Below, one piece after another: positions 1 through 5,733 of a stretch of 5,733 nucleotides of DNA. Below the pieces are notes generated by a model that saw only the letters and a program-made list of their open reading frames with translations, did not search any database and was not told the DNA's origin. Made by a program: the position numbers and the translations under genes. Each line of letters opens with the position of its first letter. Position 1 is the stretch's first letter. Location of the stretch: positions 1 through 5,733 of the forward strand of contig CACYBV010000307.1 in NCBI GenBank assembly GCA_902772745.1, in the 5' to 3' direction. This stretch comes from an uncultured Eubacteriales bacterium. Its GTDB lineage: Bacteria; Bacillota; Clostridia; Lachnospirales; Lachnospiraceae.

Positions 1-90
1 CACCCAACCCCGAAGACATCGCTTTCCGGGTTCCAGTTATAGCACAGTTCACTTCTTATGTAAAGAGTTTTCCCGCGAAAAAAGAAATTT

Positions 91-119
91 TTGACTTTTT
101 ACTGAAAAAGTAGTAAAAT
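91..119 (+). promoter_or_regulatory. Sigma-A-type promoter of the LCP-PBP operon
   Basis: A -35 hexamer TTGACT (91-96) and a -10 hexamer TAAAAT (114-119) are separated by exactly 17 nt. Each hexamer is one base from the vegetative consensus TTGACA/TATAAT. An A-rich run just upstream (about 78-90) could act as an UP element. Transcription would begin near 125-127, giving a leader of about 36 nt before the ATG at 162. No operator-like inverted repeat or riboswitch fold is visible in that leader. The call rests on sequence alone, but the hexamers, spacing and position before a ribosome binding site agree well. Confidence 0.8.
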
Positions 120-146
120 AAACTAACCTGTACAGTTTTCTTTTTG

Positions 147-152
147 AAAGGA
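147..152 (+). promoter_or_regulatory. Ribosome binding site that decides the LCP gene start
   Basis: AAAGGA at 147-152 lies 9 nt before the ATG at 162. An in-frame TTG at 144 would extend the protein by six residues, but it overlaps this Shine-Dalgarno sequence and has none of its own. The ATG at 162 is therefore the better start. Confidence 0.75.
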
Positions 153-161
153 ATTTGCTTC

Positions 162-1253
162 ATGGATAATTCGCTGATCACACCGGAAGAAATCCGGAAA
201 AACCGCCTGAAGAAAAAGAAAAGAAAACGCGGTCTTCTGATCGCGCTGATTGTCATACTGTCTGTCATCGTGCTTTTGGCCGGTTCGGTTGTCGCCCTTT
301 TTCTGCGTTTCTACGGCCGCAGCAATTATTTAGCCGACCGCGACGTTGATGAAGCTGTAGAAGAATACTTAAACGAGGTACTTCCCCGGTGGGAAAAGGA
401 AAATGACGGAAACGACGGGAACGGCGAGGAAATCGCCACTGTTGACGAGGAGATCGAGAAGGCGCTGATCGAAGAAAACAGCCTGACCGTCGAGGATCTG
501 GATGAAGGCGCGCTCGAAAACATTTACAATCTTCTTCTTGTCGGCGTCGACCGCAGGGACCGGTCCTGGAACGGAAACTCCGACGCGATGATTCTGATCA
601 CGATCAACAAAAAAACAAAAAAAATATATATGACTTCCTTCATGCGCGACCTGTATGCGAACATCGAAGGTGTCGGCGTCCGTAAACTGAATCACGCCTA
701 CGCGGTCGGCGCCGGCCCGCTTCTTGTCAGGACGCTTCAGACAAACTACGGCGTCTCGATCGACAACTACGCGAGCGTGGATTTCTCCGACATGCAGCAG
801 ATTATCGACATTCTGGGCGGCGTGGATATCGAAATTAAGGATTATGAGCTGCCGGAACTTGCGGAAGTCGGGATCTACAACACAGGCATGCAGCATCTTA
901 CCGGCGCCCAGGCGCTGAGATATTCGCGCATCCGGCATCACGGAAACGCCGACTTCGAACGAACGCAGCGGCAGCGGGTCGTACTCAACCGCCTGATCGA
1001 AAAAGCCCGCAGCCTGAGCGCGATTGAATTCATAAAGCTTTCGGACCAGGTGCTTCCCCTGGTAACGCACAACCTGGACCAGGGGCGGACGCTGGATCTT
1101 CTGACTGATCTTCCGTCCATCATCCGTTACGAAGTGGTGGAACAGCGCATCCCGTATGACGGTGAATTCTACATACAGAACGAGATCCTGATTCCGAATG
1201 ATATCAATGCAACGGTAACACGTTTAAGGTCCGTTATCTACGCTGCGGAATAA
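162..1253 (+). CDS. LCP family (LytR-CpsA-Psr) cell-wall polymer ligase
   Basis: This is a 363-residue membrane-anchored protein. LCP enzymes transfer undecaprenyl-pyrophosphate-linked glycopolymers (wall teichoic acid, capsule or similar) to peptidoglycan on the outer face of the membrane. A cytoplasmic N-terminus with a very basic stretch (residues 17-23, KKKKRKR) precedes one transmembrane helix at about 24-49, giving an N-in/C-out topology. An acidic spacer follows (about 61-118, rich in Asp/Glu and Asn/Gly). The LCP domain starts near 121. It shows LLLVGVDRRD (D130 and R132 of the D-x-R motif), SDAM (140-143), the SFMRD motif (R162, D163), KLNHAY (175-180), and YSRIR plus DFERTQRQR (254-272), which supplies the conserved arginines. 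These are the residues that bind the pyrophosphate and Mg2+ in characterised members. Length is typical and the domain looks intact. The gene is first in an operon with the PBP 21 nt downstream. The exact polymer substrate cannot be told; names such as lytR, tagU or cpsA would be guesses. Confidence 0.93.
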   Translation: MDNSLITPEEIRKNRLKKKKRKRGLLIALIVILSVIVLLAGSVVALFLRFYGRSNYLADRDVDEAVEEYLNEVLPRWEKENDGNDGNGEEIATVDEEIEKALIEENSLTVEDLDEGALENIYNLLLVGVDRRDRSWNGNSDAMILITINKKTKKIYMTSFMRDLYANIEGVGVRKLNHAYAVGAGPLLVRTLQTNYGVSIDNYASVDFSDMQQIIDILGGVDIEIKDYELPELAEVGIYNTGMQHLTGAQALRYSRIRHHGNADFERTQRQRVVLNRLIEKARSLSAIEFIKLSDQVLPLVTHNLDQGRTLDLLTDLPSIIRYEVVEQRIPYDGEFYIQNEILIPNDINATVTRLRSVIYAAE

Positions 1254-1259
1254 ACCACC

Positions 1260-1264
1260 GGGAG
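1260..1264 (+). promoter_or_regulatory. Ribosome binding site of the PBP gene
   Basis: GGGAG lies 10 nt before the ATG at 1275, within the 21-nt gap after the LCP stop codon. No promoter or terminator fits into this gap, which supports co-transcription with the LCP gene. Confidence 0.7.
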
Positions 1265-1274
1265 AAATCATCCT

Positions 1275-3989
1275 ATGAATTACAGCAGAAAACGTGTGAT
1301 CGAAAAAATCGAGGAGATCAGCACCCAGAAGGTCCGGAACAAAAACCGCCGCCTGATGAGCCTGGTCTCTTTCGGCATCGGTTTTCTGGCGCTTCTTTTT
1401 GTGGCATTCGTCGCCTTTGTCGTCGGCTCCTTTACAGAGATCATCAAAAACGCCCCTTCGCTCGAAAACCTCGATTCCGTTAACCCCAGCGAAACCAAAA
1501 GCATCGTCTATGCAGCAGACGGTTCTGTTATGCAGGAACTGGTACAAAGCGGGTCGAACCGTGTCAGAGTCAGATATGACCAGATCCCAGAGGATCTTGT
1601 AAATGCTTTTGTGGCAATCGAGGACGAGCGCTTTTTCAAGCACGACGGCGTCGATGTCAAGGGAATTATCCGTGCGCTCTTTGTCGGAGTCACCTCGGGA
1701 AAGTCCGAAGGCGCGAGCACGATCACGCAGCAGCTGATCAAAAACACGATTTTCAACGGCGGTCTGGAAAAAAACTACGGCGACCTGATCGAGCGCAAGC
1801 TGCAGGAACAGGCCATTGCCCTGAAGATCGAACGGGAAATGGACAAAAAGGATATCATGCAGCACTACCTGAACACGATCAACCTCGGAAGCAACTGCCT
1901 CGGGGTGCAGGTGGCATCAAGGCGCTATTTCGGCAAAGATGTCTGGGATCTCGATCTCGCTGAATGTACGGTCCTTGCGCCGATCGCCCAGAACCCGACG
2001 CGCTTCAACCCGATCACGCATCCCGAGAACAACCAGAAGCGGAGGCTGATCGTACTGAAGTATATGCTGAACGACGGTTATATTTCCGAGGCGCAGTACA
2101 ACGAAGCGATCTCGGAGGATGTTTACCGCAGGATCCAGACTGTTTCCGCCGAATATACCGGCACGCACGCTTTCTCCTATTTCACCGACAAGGTCTTTGA
2201 AGAAGTGCTTCTTGCACTTCAGGAAGATCTCGGCTACACGGATACCCAGGCATATAACCTGATGTATTCGGGCGGCCTCAGGATCTATACAACACAGGAT
2301 CCGAGAATCCAGGAAATCGTGGATTCCGAGGTCAACAACCCCGAAAACTATATTGTGGAAGCCGGCTACCAGCTTACGAAGGAATATCTGGAGTATGCCC
2401 TCTCCTGTCATCTCTCGGTACGTCTTTCGGACGGCTCGGAGTATCATTATGACGAAAACAACCTGAAAAGCTATCATCAGGATGTGCTCGGCGAAAAGAA
2501 TTTCCAGCTGTTCTTCAAGTCTATTGACGAACTCTATGAGACTGTGGATCAGTATAAAAACTACCTGCTTGAAACTACCGGGGGAGAAATCGCAGCTGAA
2601 AACGTTCAGGCTATGATCCAGCCGCAGACATCGGTGATCGTGATCGACCAGCATACGGGCGAAGTCAGGGCGGTTACCGGCGGGCGAGGCAATAAAGAGG
2701 AGTACGGTTCTCTTGTCCTGAACCGGGCAACCGATTCCCTTCGCCAGCCGGGTTCCACTTTTAAACCGATCGTAACCTACAGCCCGGCGATCGATATCTG
2801 CGGCGATACGCTTGCCACTACCTATTACGACTCCGAACTTGTGATCGGCGGAAAGACCGTCCGGAACTGGTGGGGCGATCCGCATCTTGGCTATGCAAAT
2901 ATCCGTTTCGGCATCATGGCGTCGATGAACGTCCTTGCAGTCCGCTGTATGGAAAACACGGTTACGGAGAATACCGCCTACGCCTATGCGAAGGATTTCG
3001 GTATCACATCTCTTGTTCCGCAGGACAAATCCTATTCGCTGACGCTCGGCGGCCTGACTTACGGCGTCACGAACGAAGAGCTGACGACAGCTTATGCTGC
3101 AATTGCCAACGACGGAGTTTATCAGAAACCCGTATACTGGACCCGTGTTACCGATGAGAACGGCAATCTCCTCCTGGAGAATTCTTCCTCCTCTCACCGG
3201 GTAATCAAAAGCAGCACGGCAAAACTCCTGACTTCTGCGCTTGAGTCCTCTGTTACGCCGGAGTTTGATCTCTGGCCCCGTTACGGCGTCAACGCAACCA
3301 GCACTTCCTGCCGGATAGACGGCATGGCGGTAGCCGGAAAATCCGGCACTACAAACGATGCAAACGACCTTTGGTTCGTCGGTTATTCTCCCTTATATAC
3401 CTGCGGCATCTGGTCCGGTTATGATTCCAGCATCGCATTCGGTGAAAGTCCCGGATACCACCGGATTATCTGGCAGCATATCATGCAGAGAATCCACGAA
3501 GGCGCGGAGGAGCAGGAATTTGACTACAGCGGACTGGTCCGCGCCAGGATCTGCAGCAAATCCGGTCTTCTCGCCCGCGAAGGCGTATGTGATCAGTGCG
3601 GCGATCCGAGCTGTCATATTTACGAAGAGCTCTTCGCTCCCGGTACCGAGCCCACAGAATACTGCGACCGCCATGTCGTTTACAGTTTCTGTTCGGTTTC
3701 CGATATGCCCGCTGGAGAGTTCTGCCCGGAGGCGGACATCGAACCGCGCGTCTTCCTTATGATCGATCCTGAGGACAACGACGGCTCTGCAACCGCAGAC
3801 ACCCGCTATACTTTTGATACGAGCCGTATCTCTGCGGTCTGCAGTGTTCATCTCCCGCCTGAACCAGAGACGGAAACCGAAGCTGAAACAGAGCCGGAAA
3901 CGGAAACTGAAAATACAGACGATACTGAAGAGCCTGAGGAAGAATCGGAAGAGCAGCCGGATAATGAACCGGTGCCCGATGACGAGTGA
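1275..3989 (+). CDS. Class A penicillin-binding protein, PBP1A type (bifunctional transglycosylase/transpeptidase)
   Basis: This 904-residue membrane-anchored enzyme polymerises lipid II and cross-links the stem peptides outside the membrane. A short basic cytoplasmic N-terminus is followed by one transmembrane helix (about 29-54). The glycosyltransferase family 51 domain (about 75-255) shows all its motifs: EDERFFKHDG (catalytic E116), GASTITQQL (146-154), RKLQEQAIALKIE with the second acidic residue E178, and the YLNTINLG region (198-205). A linker of about 113 residues, longer than usual, lies between YTT (338-340) and VIVID (454-458). The transpeptidase domain has SxxK as STFK (S494 nucleophile, K497), SxN as SMN (550-552) and KSGTT (689-693), so both activities should be intact. 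After about residue 750 come two cysteine modules (C760 to H800, C806 to H859) and a 44-residue acidic tail (861-904) with no Lys or Arg. Such C-terminal extensions occur in Firmicutes PBP1A proteins. The gene is second in the LCP operon and is followed by a strong terminator. The symbol pbpA/ponA is not certain, so it is left blank. Confidence 0.96.
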   Translation: MNYSRKRVIEKIEEISTQKVRNKNRRLMSLVSFGIGFLALLFVAFVAFVVGSFTEIIKNAPSLENLDSVNPSETKSIVYAADGSVMQELVQSGSNRVRVRYDQIPEDLVNAFVAIEDERFFKHDGVDVKGIIRALFVGVTSGKSEGASTITQQLIKNTIFNGGLEKNYGDLIERKLQEQAIALKIEREMDKKDIMQHYLNTINLGSNCLGVQVASRRYFGKDVWDLDLAECTVLAPIAQNPTRFNPITHPENNQKRRLIVLKYMLNDGYISEAQYNEAISEDVYRRIQTVSAEYTGTHAFSYFTDKVFEEVLLALQEDLGYTDTQAYNLMYSGGLRIYTTQDPRIQEIVDSEVNNPENYIVEAGYQLTKEYLEYALSCHLSVRLSDGSEYHYDENNLKSYHQDVLGEKNFQLFFKSIDELYETVDQYKNYLLETTGGEIAAENVQAMIQPQTSVIVIDQHTGEVRAVTGGRGNKEEYGSLVLNRATDSLRQPGSTFKPIVTYSPAIDICGDTLATTYYDSELVIGGKTVRNWWGDPHLGYANIRFGIMASMNVLAVRCMENTVTENTAYAYAKDFGITSLVPQDKSYSLTLGGLTYGVTNEELTTAYAAIANDGVYQKPVYWTRVTDENGNLLLENSSSSHRVIKSSTAKLLTSALESSVTPEFDLWPRYGVNATSTSCRIDGMAVAGKSGTTNDANDLWFVGYSPLYTCGIWSGYDSSIAFGESPGYHRIIWQHIMQRIHEGAEEQEFDYSGLVRARICSKSGLLAREGVCDQCGDPSCHIYEELFAPGTEPTEYCDRHVVYSFCSVSDMPAGEFCPEADIEPRVFLMIDPEDNDGSATADTRYTFDTSRISAVCSVHLPPEPETETEAETEPETETENTDDTEEPEEESEEQPDNEPVPDDE
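3867..3911 (+). repeat. Glu-Thr dipeptide repeat in the PBP tail
   Basis: Residues 865-879 of the PBP read as an alternating Glu-Thr/Ala/Pro run (ETETEAETEPETETE), encoded by a degenerate GAR-ACN pattern. Synonymous codons vary between units, so this is an amino-acid-level low-complexity repeat and not a recent DNA slippage product. It forms the start of an unstructured extracytoplasmic acidic tail (18 Glu and 5 Asp in 44 residues). Confidence 0.8.
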
Positions 3990-4017
3990 ATTATTCCCTC
4001 TTCTGTTCCAAAAGCAG

Positions 4018-4063
4018 ACCGGCTGCCCGCAGAAGGTTTTCCTTCCGGAGGCAGCCGGTTTTT
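4018..4063 (+). terminator. Bipartite rho-independent terminator of the LCP-PBP operon
   Basis: ACCGGCTGCC (4018-4027) pairs perfectly with GGCAGCCGGT (4050-4059) and is followed by TTTTT (4059-4063). Inside the loop a second stem, GAAGG (4032-4036) with CCTTC (4041-4045), closes a TTTT tetraloop. The two stems are separated by a 4x4 interior loop. It begins 29 nt after the PBP stop codon. On the opposite strand the same stem is followed by TCTGCTTTT, a weaker U-tract offset by about four bases. It may therefore also terminate the convergent hemW transcript, whose stop codon is about 40 nt away, but with less certainty. Confidence 0.9.
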
Positions 4064-4102
4064 ATGACGGAAACAGGAGTCTTATTTATCCTGATCGGCG
4101 GC

Positions 4103-5302
4103 TCAGTTATTATAGCCTTCCCGGGAACTCCCGGGAAGAAAATCAGCCATAACGGAATTTGCGATATCGAAGCCGTACCCGGTAAGACGGATACGGCCTC
4201 CGGATTGGATTACGGTCCCGAGCGCGAGGTGGCGGCGGATCGGAGATCCGAAAACGTCAGCGGGGGAACACCCGAAGCGTGCAGAAAAATCCGATTCGGA
4301 AACACCGTCTGTCATGCGCAGACCGAGGATCATGAATTCACTCATAAGATCCGAAAGAGTGAGCGTCTCCTCTTCTTCCGCCGGAAGATTCAGATAAAGA
4401 AGCGAGGATGCGTTCTTGCGGCGCAGAGTTCCGGTATACGAAGCCGCAGAAGATCCGAAGCCGAGGTAAGGCACGCCGGTCCAGTAACCGATGTTGTGCA
4501 GGGATTCAAAACCCGGCCGGGCATAGTTCGAGATTTCATAACGTATGTATCCGTAATCCGAAAGCAGTTCTCCTGTCCTTCTGTAAATCATCCGGTCCTC
4601 ATCTTCCGAGGGAAGCTCACTGACCAGCGGTCCCGAAGGCCCGTATAATGCGTAAAAAGGGGTGTTTTCCTCAATGATCAGGCTGTAGACGGAAAGATGA
4701 TCAGGTTTCAGGTCAAGAACGGTTTTGAGGCCTTTTTCGAAGTCCTGCGGAGTCTCGCCGGGAAGTCCGGACATCAGGTCGATACTGATGTTCTCAAACC
4801 CGAGCGCGCGGGCAAGCTCATAGTTCCGAAGGAAATCGGAGAAACTGTGGATCCGCCCGAGTTTTCCGAGCATCCAATCATACGGAGACTGCAGGCCCAC
4901 GGACAGTCGGTTGATTCCGAGTCTTCGGTAAGCCCGGAGTTTTTCTTCCGTCAGCGTCCCCGGGTTGGCTTCAATCGTGAATTCCGCATTGTCATTGATG
5001 CGGAAACTGCCGCGAAGGAGCGAAACAGTTTCCGACAGCTCCCGGATCGGCGCCAGTGAAGGCGTCCCGCCGCCGATGAAAATGCTTCGGACCGGGAGTT
5101 CTGTCGAAAAGAATTCTCCGCCCGCATCACCCGGGATGAAAATCCGTTCGGGATCCGCTGCCCGTGTCCGGATTTCCGCGCGGAGATCTTCAAAATATCT
5201 GCGTTTCTCTGCATCAGAAAATGCGCCCGAAAAAAAGTCGCAGTAGGCGCATTTTCGGGCGCAGAAAGGAATATGCAGGTATAATTCCAGTTCGGGTTTC
5301 AT
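4103..5302 (-). CDS. hemW: Radical SAM haem chaperone HemW (coproporphyrinogen III oxidase-like)
   Basis: This is a 399-residue cytoplasmic radical-SAM protein. HemW binds haem and a 4Fe-4S cluster and is thought to deliver haem to membrane enzymes; older annotations call it oxygen-independent coproporphyrinogen oxidase (hemN). The CxxxCxxC cluster motif is C14, C18, C21 and is followed by D-F. HemN proper has a further Cys at that point, and its absence favours HemW. Other family marks are the SAM-binding GGGTPS (77-82), EANPGT (111-116), NRLSVGLQS (131-139), HNIGYW (269-274) and the C-terminal HemN-type domain (EFMILGLRMTDGV, about 322-334; LTGYGFDIANSVM, about 373-385). A roughly 20-residue insertion (about 48-70) precedes the GGGTPS strand. 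The only usable start is the ATG at 5302, because an in-frame TGA lies four codons upstream. No clear Shine-Dalgarno sequence precedes it. It lies 67 nt downstream of lepA with no obvious promoter between, so it is probably the second gene of a lepA-hemW operon. Confidence 0.93.
   Translation of the reverse strand: MKPELELYLHIPFCARKCAYCDFFSGAFSDAEKRRYFEDLRAEIRTRAADPERIFIPGDAGGEFFSTELPVRSIFIGGGTPSLAPIRELSETVSLLRGSFRINDNAEFTIEANPGTLTEEKLRAYRRLGINRLSVGLQSPYDWMLGKLGRIHSFSDFLRNYELARALGFENISIDLMSGLPGETPQDFEKGLKTVLDLKPDHLSVYSLIIEENTPFYALYGPSGPLVSELPSEDEDRMIYRRTGELLSDYGYIRYEISNYARPGFESLHNIGYWTGVPYLGFGSSAASYTGTLRRKNASSLLYLNLPAEEEETLTLSDLMSEFMILGLRMTDGVSESDFSARFGCSPADVFGSPIRRHLALGTVIQSGGRIRLTGYGFDIANSVMADFLPGSSREGYNN
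4117..4138 (-). other. Perfect GC-rich hairpin at the 3' end of hemW
   Basis: CTTCCCGGG (4117-4125) and CCCGGGAAG (4130-4138) form a 9-bp perfect stem with a 4-nt loop. It lies inside the last 12 codons of hemW and encodes Leu-Pro-Gly-Ser-Ser-Arg-Glu. On the hemW strand it is followed by GCTATAAT rather than a T-run, so it is not a canonical intrinsic terminator. It could stabilise the 3' end of the message or slow RNA polymerase before the downstream terminator; that role is inference. Confidence 0.45.
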
Positions 5303-5369
5303 TTCAGCATTTCAGTTATCGGCATCCGGAGCGGATCCCTCGGCTGCGCTTTTTTTGTGATGCGGGCCG
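5303..5369 (-). other. lepA-hemW intergenic spacer
   Basis: This is a 67-nt gap. Read on the gene strand it contains an A7 run (5350-5356) soon after the lepA stop codon, then a small hairpin ATCCG-CTC-CGGAT (5324-5336). No sigma-A hexamer pair is visible, and there is no GGAGG-like site before the hemW ATG. No hairpin followed by a T-run exists on the gene strand, so read-through from lepA into hemW is the simplest model. Confidence 0.5.
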
Positions 5370-5733
5370 TCAGTTCTCGTCCAGCTTCAGCACACTCATG
5401 AAGGCCTTCTGCGGAATCTCCACATTTCCGACCATCCGCATGCGCTTCTTGCCTTCCTTCTGCTTTTCGAGAAGCTTTTTCTTTCTCGTGATATCGCCGC
5501 CGTAGCACTTCGCAAGGACGTCCTTTCGGAGCGCCTTTACGGTTTCGCGCGCGATGATTTTTGAACCGATCGCCGCCTGGATCGGAATTTCGAAAAGCTG
5601 TCTCGGAATCTCCTCCTTCAGCTTCTCGCACATCCTGCGGCCGCGTTCGTAGGCATTTCCCGCAAAGACGATAAAGGACAGCGCGTCGACTTCCTCATGG
5701 TTTACGGGAATGTCGAGTTTTACAAGCTCCGAA
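5370..5733 (-). CDS. lepA: Elongation factor 4 (LepA), C-terminal part; 5' end outside the window
   Basis: The last 120 codons of lepA lie in the window and the gene runs off the right edge. LepA is a ribosome-bound translational GTPase that resembles EF-G and acts during initiation/elongation under stress. The visible part begins SELVKLDIPVN and contains VDALSFIV, IPRQLFEIPIQAAIGSKIIA and the hallmark LepA-specific C-terminal domain: KALRKDVLAKCYGGD, followed by the basic RKKKLLEKQKEGKKRM stretch and VGNVEIPQKAFMSVLKLDEN. This domain reaches towards the A/P-site tRNA in known structures. The match to LepA is unmistakable, and the full protein is normally about 600 residues. The G domains and start lie beyond the window. 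Reading frame is open from the edge to the TGA at 5370-5372. A short ORF beginning at an internal Met (5633) is only part of this gene. Confidence 0.97.
   Translation of the reverse strand, partial: SELVKLDIPVNHEEVDALSFIVFAGNAYERGRRMCEKLKEEIPRQLFEIPIQAAIGSKIIARETVKALRKDVLAKCYGGDITRKKKLLEKQKEGKKRMRMVGNVEIPQKAFMSVLKLDEN

Noticed and set aside
144..161. Upstream TTG start for the LCP protein
   Set aside because: The codon overlaps the AAAGGA ribosome binding site that serves the ATG at 162.
369..1070. A 233-codon minus-strand open frame antisense to the LCP gene
   Set aside because: It is a shadow of the LCP coding frame, with no domain and no promoter.
1917..3197. A 426-codon minus-strand open frame antisense to the PBP
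   Set aside because: It lies wholly inside the PBP gene, whose motifs are all intact. The antisense translation has no recognisable domain or ribosome binding site, and long antisense frames are expected from this codon usage.
4106..4115. TATAAT on the minus strand at the end of hemW as a -10 promoter element
   Set aside because: It falls in the final hemW codons, lacks a -35 partner at 16-18 nt, and would drive transcription into the end of the convergent operon with no gene to serve.
3986..4648. A 220-codon plus-strand open frame starting at the PBP stop and running antisense to hemW
   Set aside because: It runs straight through the terminator hairpin and is antisense to the well-conserved hemW. 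Its translation is basic and has no recognisable family.
5349..5356. T7 run on the plus strand as a rho-independent terminator
   Set aside because: The preceding plus-strand sequence forms only short imperfect stems, and no plus-strand gene ends there. On the lepA strand it is an A-run.

Overview
This is a short stretch of ordinary chromosome from a low-to-mid GC Gram-positive bacterium. It is most likely an anaerobic Clostridia lineage, possibly Lachnospiraceae-like. The evidence is a lepA-hemW gene pair as found in Firmicutes, a Firmicutes-type class A penicillin-binding protein with a cysteine-bearing C-terminal extension and a Glu/Thr/Pro-rich tail, an LCP-family wall ligase, and AAAGGA/GGGAG-type ribosome binding sites. 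The genus cannot be fixed from the sequence alone.

Layout: positions 1-161 hold an AT-rich leader with a near-consensus sigma-A promoter (TTGACT, 17-nt spacer, TAAAAT) reading rightwards. It drives a two-gene cell-envelope operon: an LCP (LytR-CpsA-Psr) protein (162-1253) and, 21 nt later, a bifunctional transglycosylase/transpeptidase of the PBP1A type (1275-3989). A bipartite rho-independent terminator follows at 4018-4063. The right part is transcribed leftwards and converges on that terminator: the 3' end of lepA (elongation factor 4, entering from the right edge, 5370-5733) and then hemW (4103-5302), a radical-SAM haem chaperone / coproporphyrinogen oxidase-like protein.

How the genes work together: the PBP polymerises lipid II into glycan strands and cross-links them. 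The LCP protein would attach undecaprenyl-linked secondary polymers (teichoic acids or capsule-like glycans) to that new peptidoglycan. Co-transcription therefore joins wall synthesis to wall decoration. lepA-hemW is an unrelated housekeeping operon (translation and haem/radical-SAM metabolism).

I see no mobile element, CRISPR array, RNA gene, toxin, defence module or other clearly new system. The points most worth a second look lie inside the PBP: two tandem Cys modules, a strongly acidic tail, and an enlarged region between its two enzymatic domains. The lepA-hemW gene order also ends without the hrcA-grpE-dnaK genes that follow it in Bacillus.
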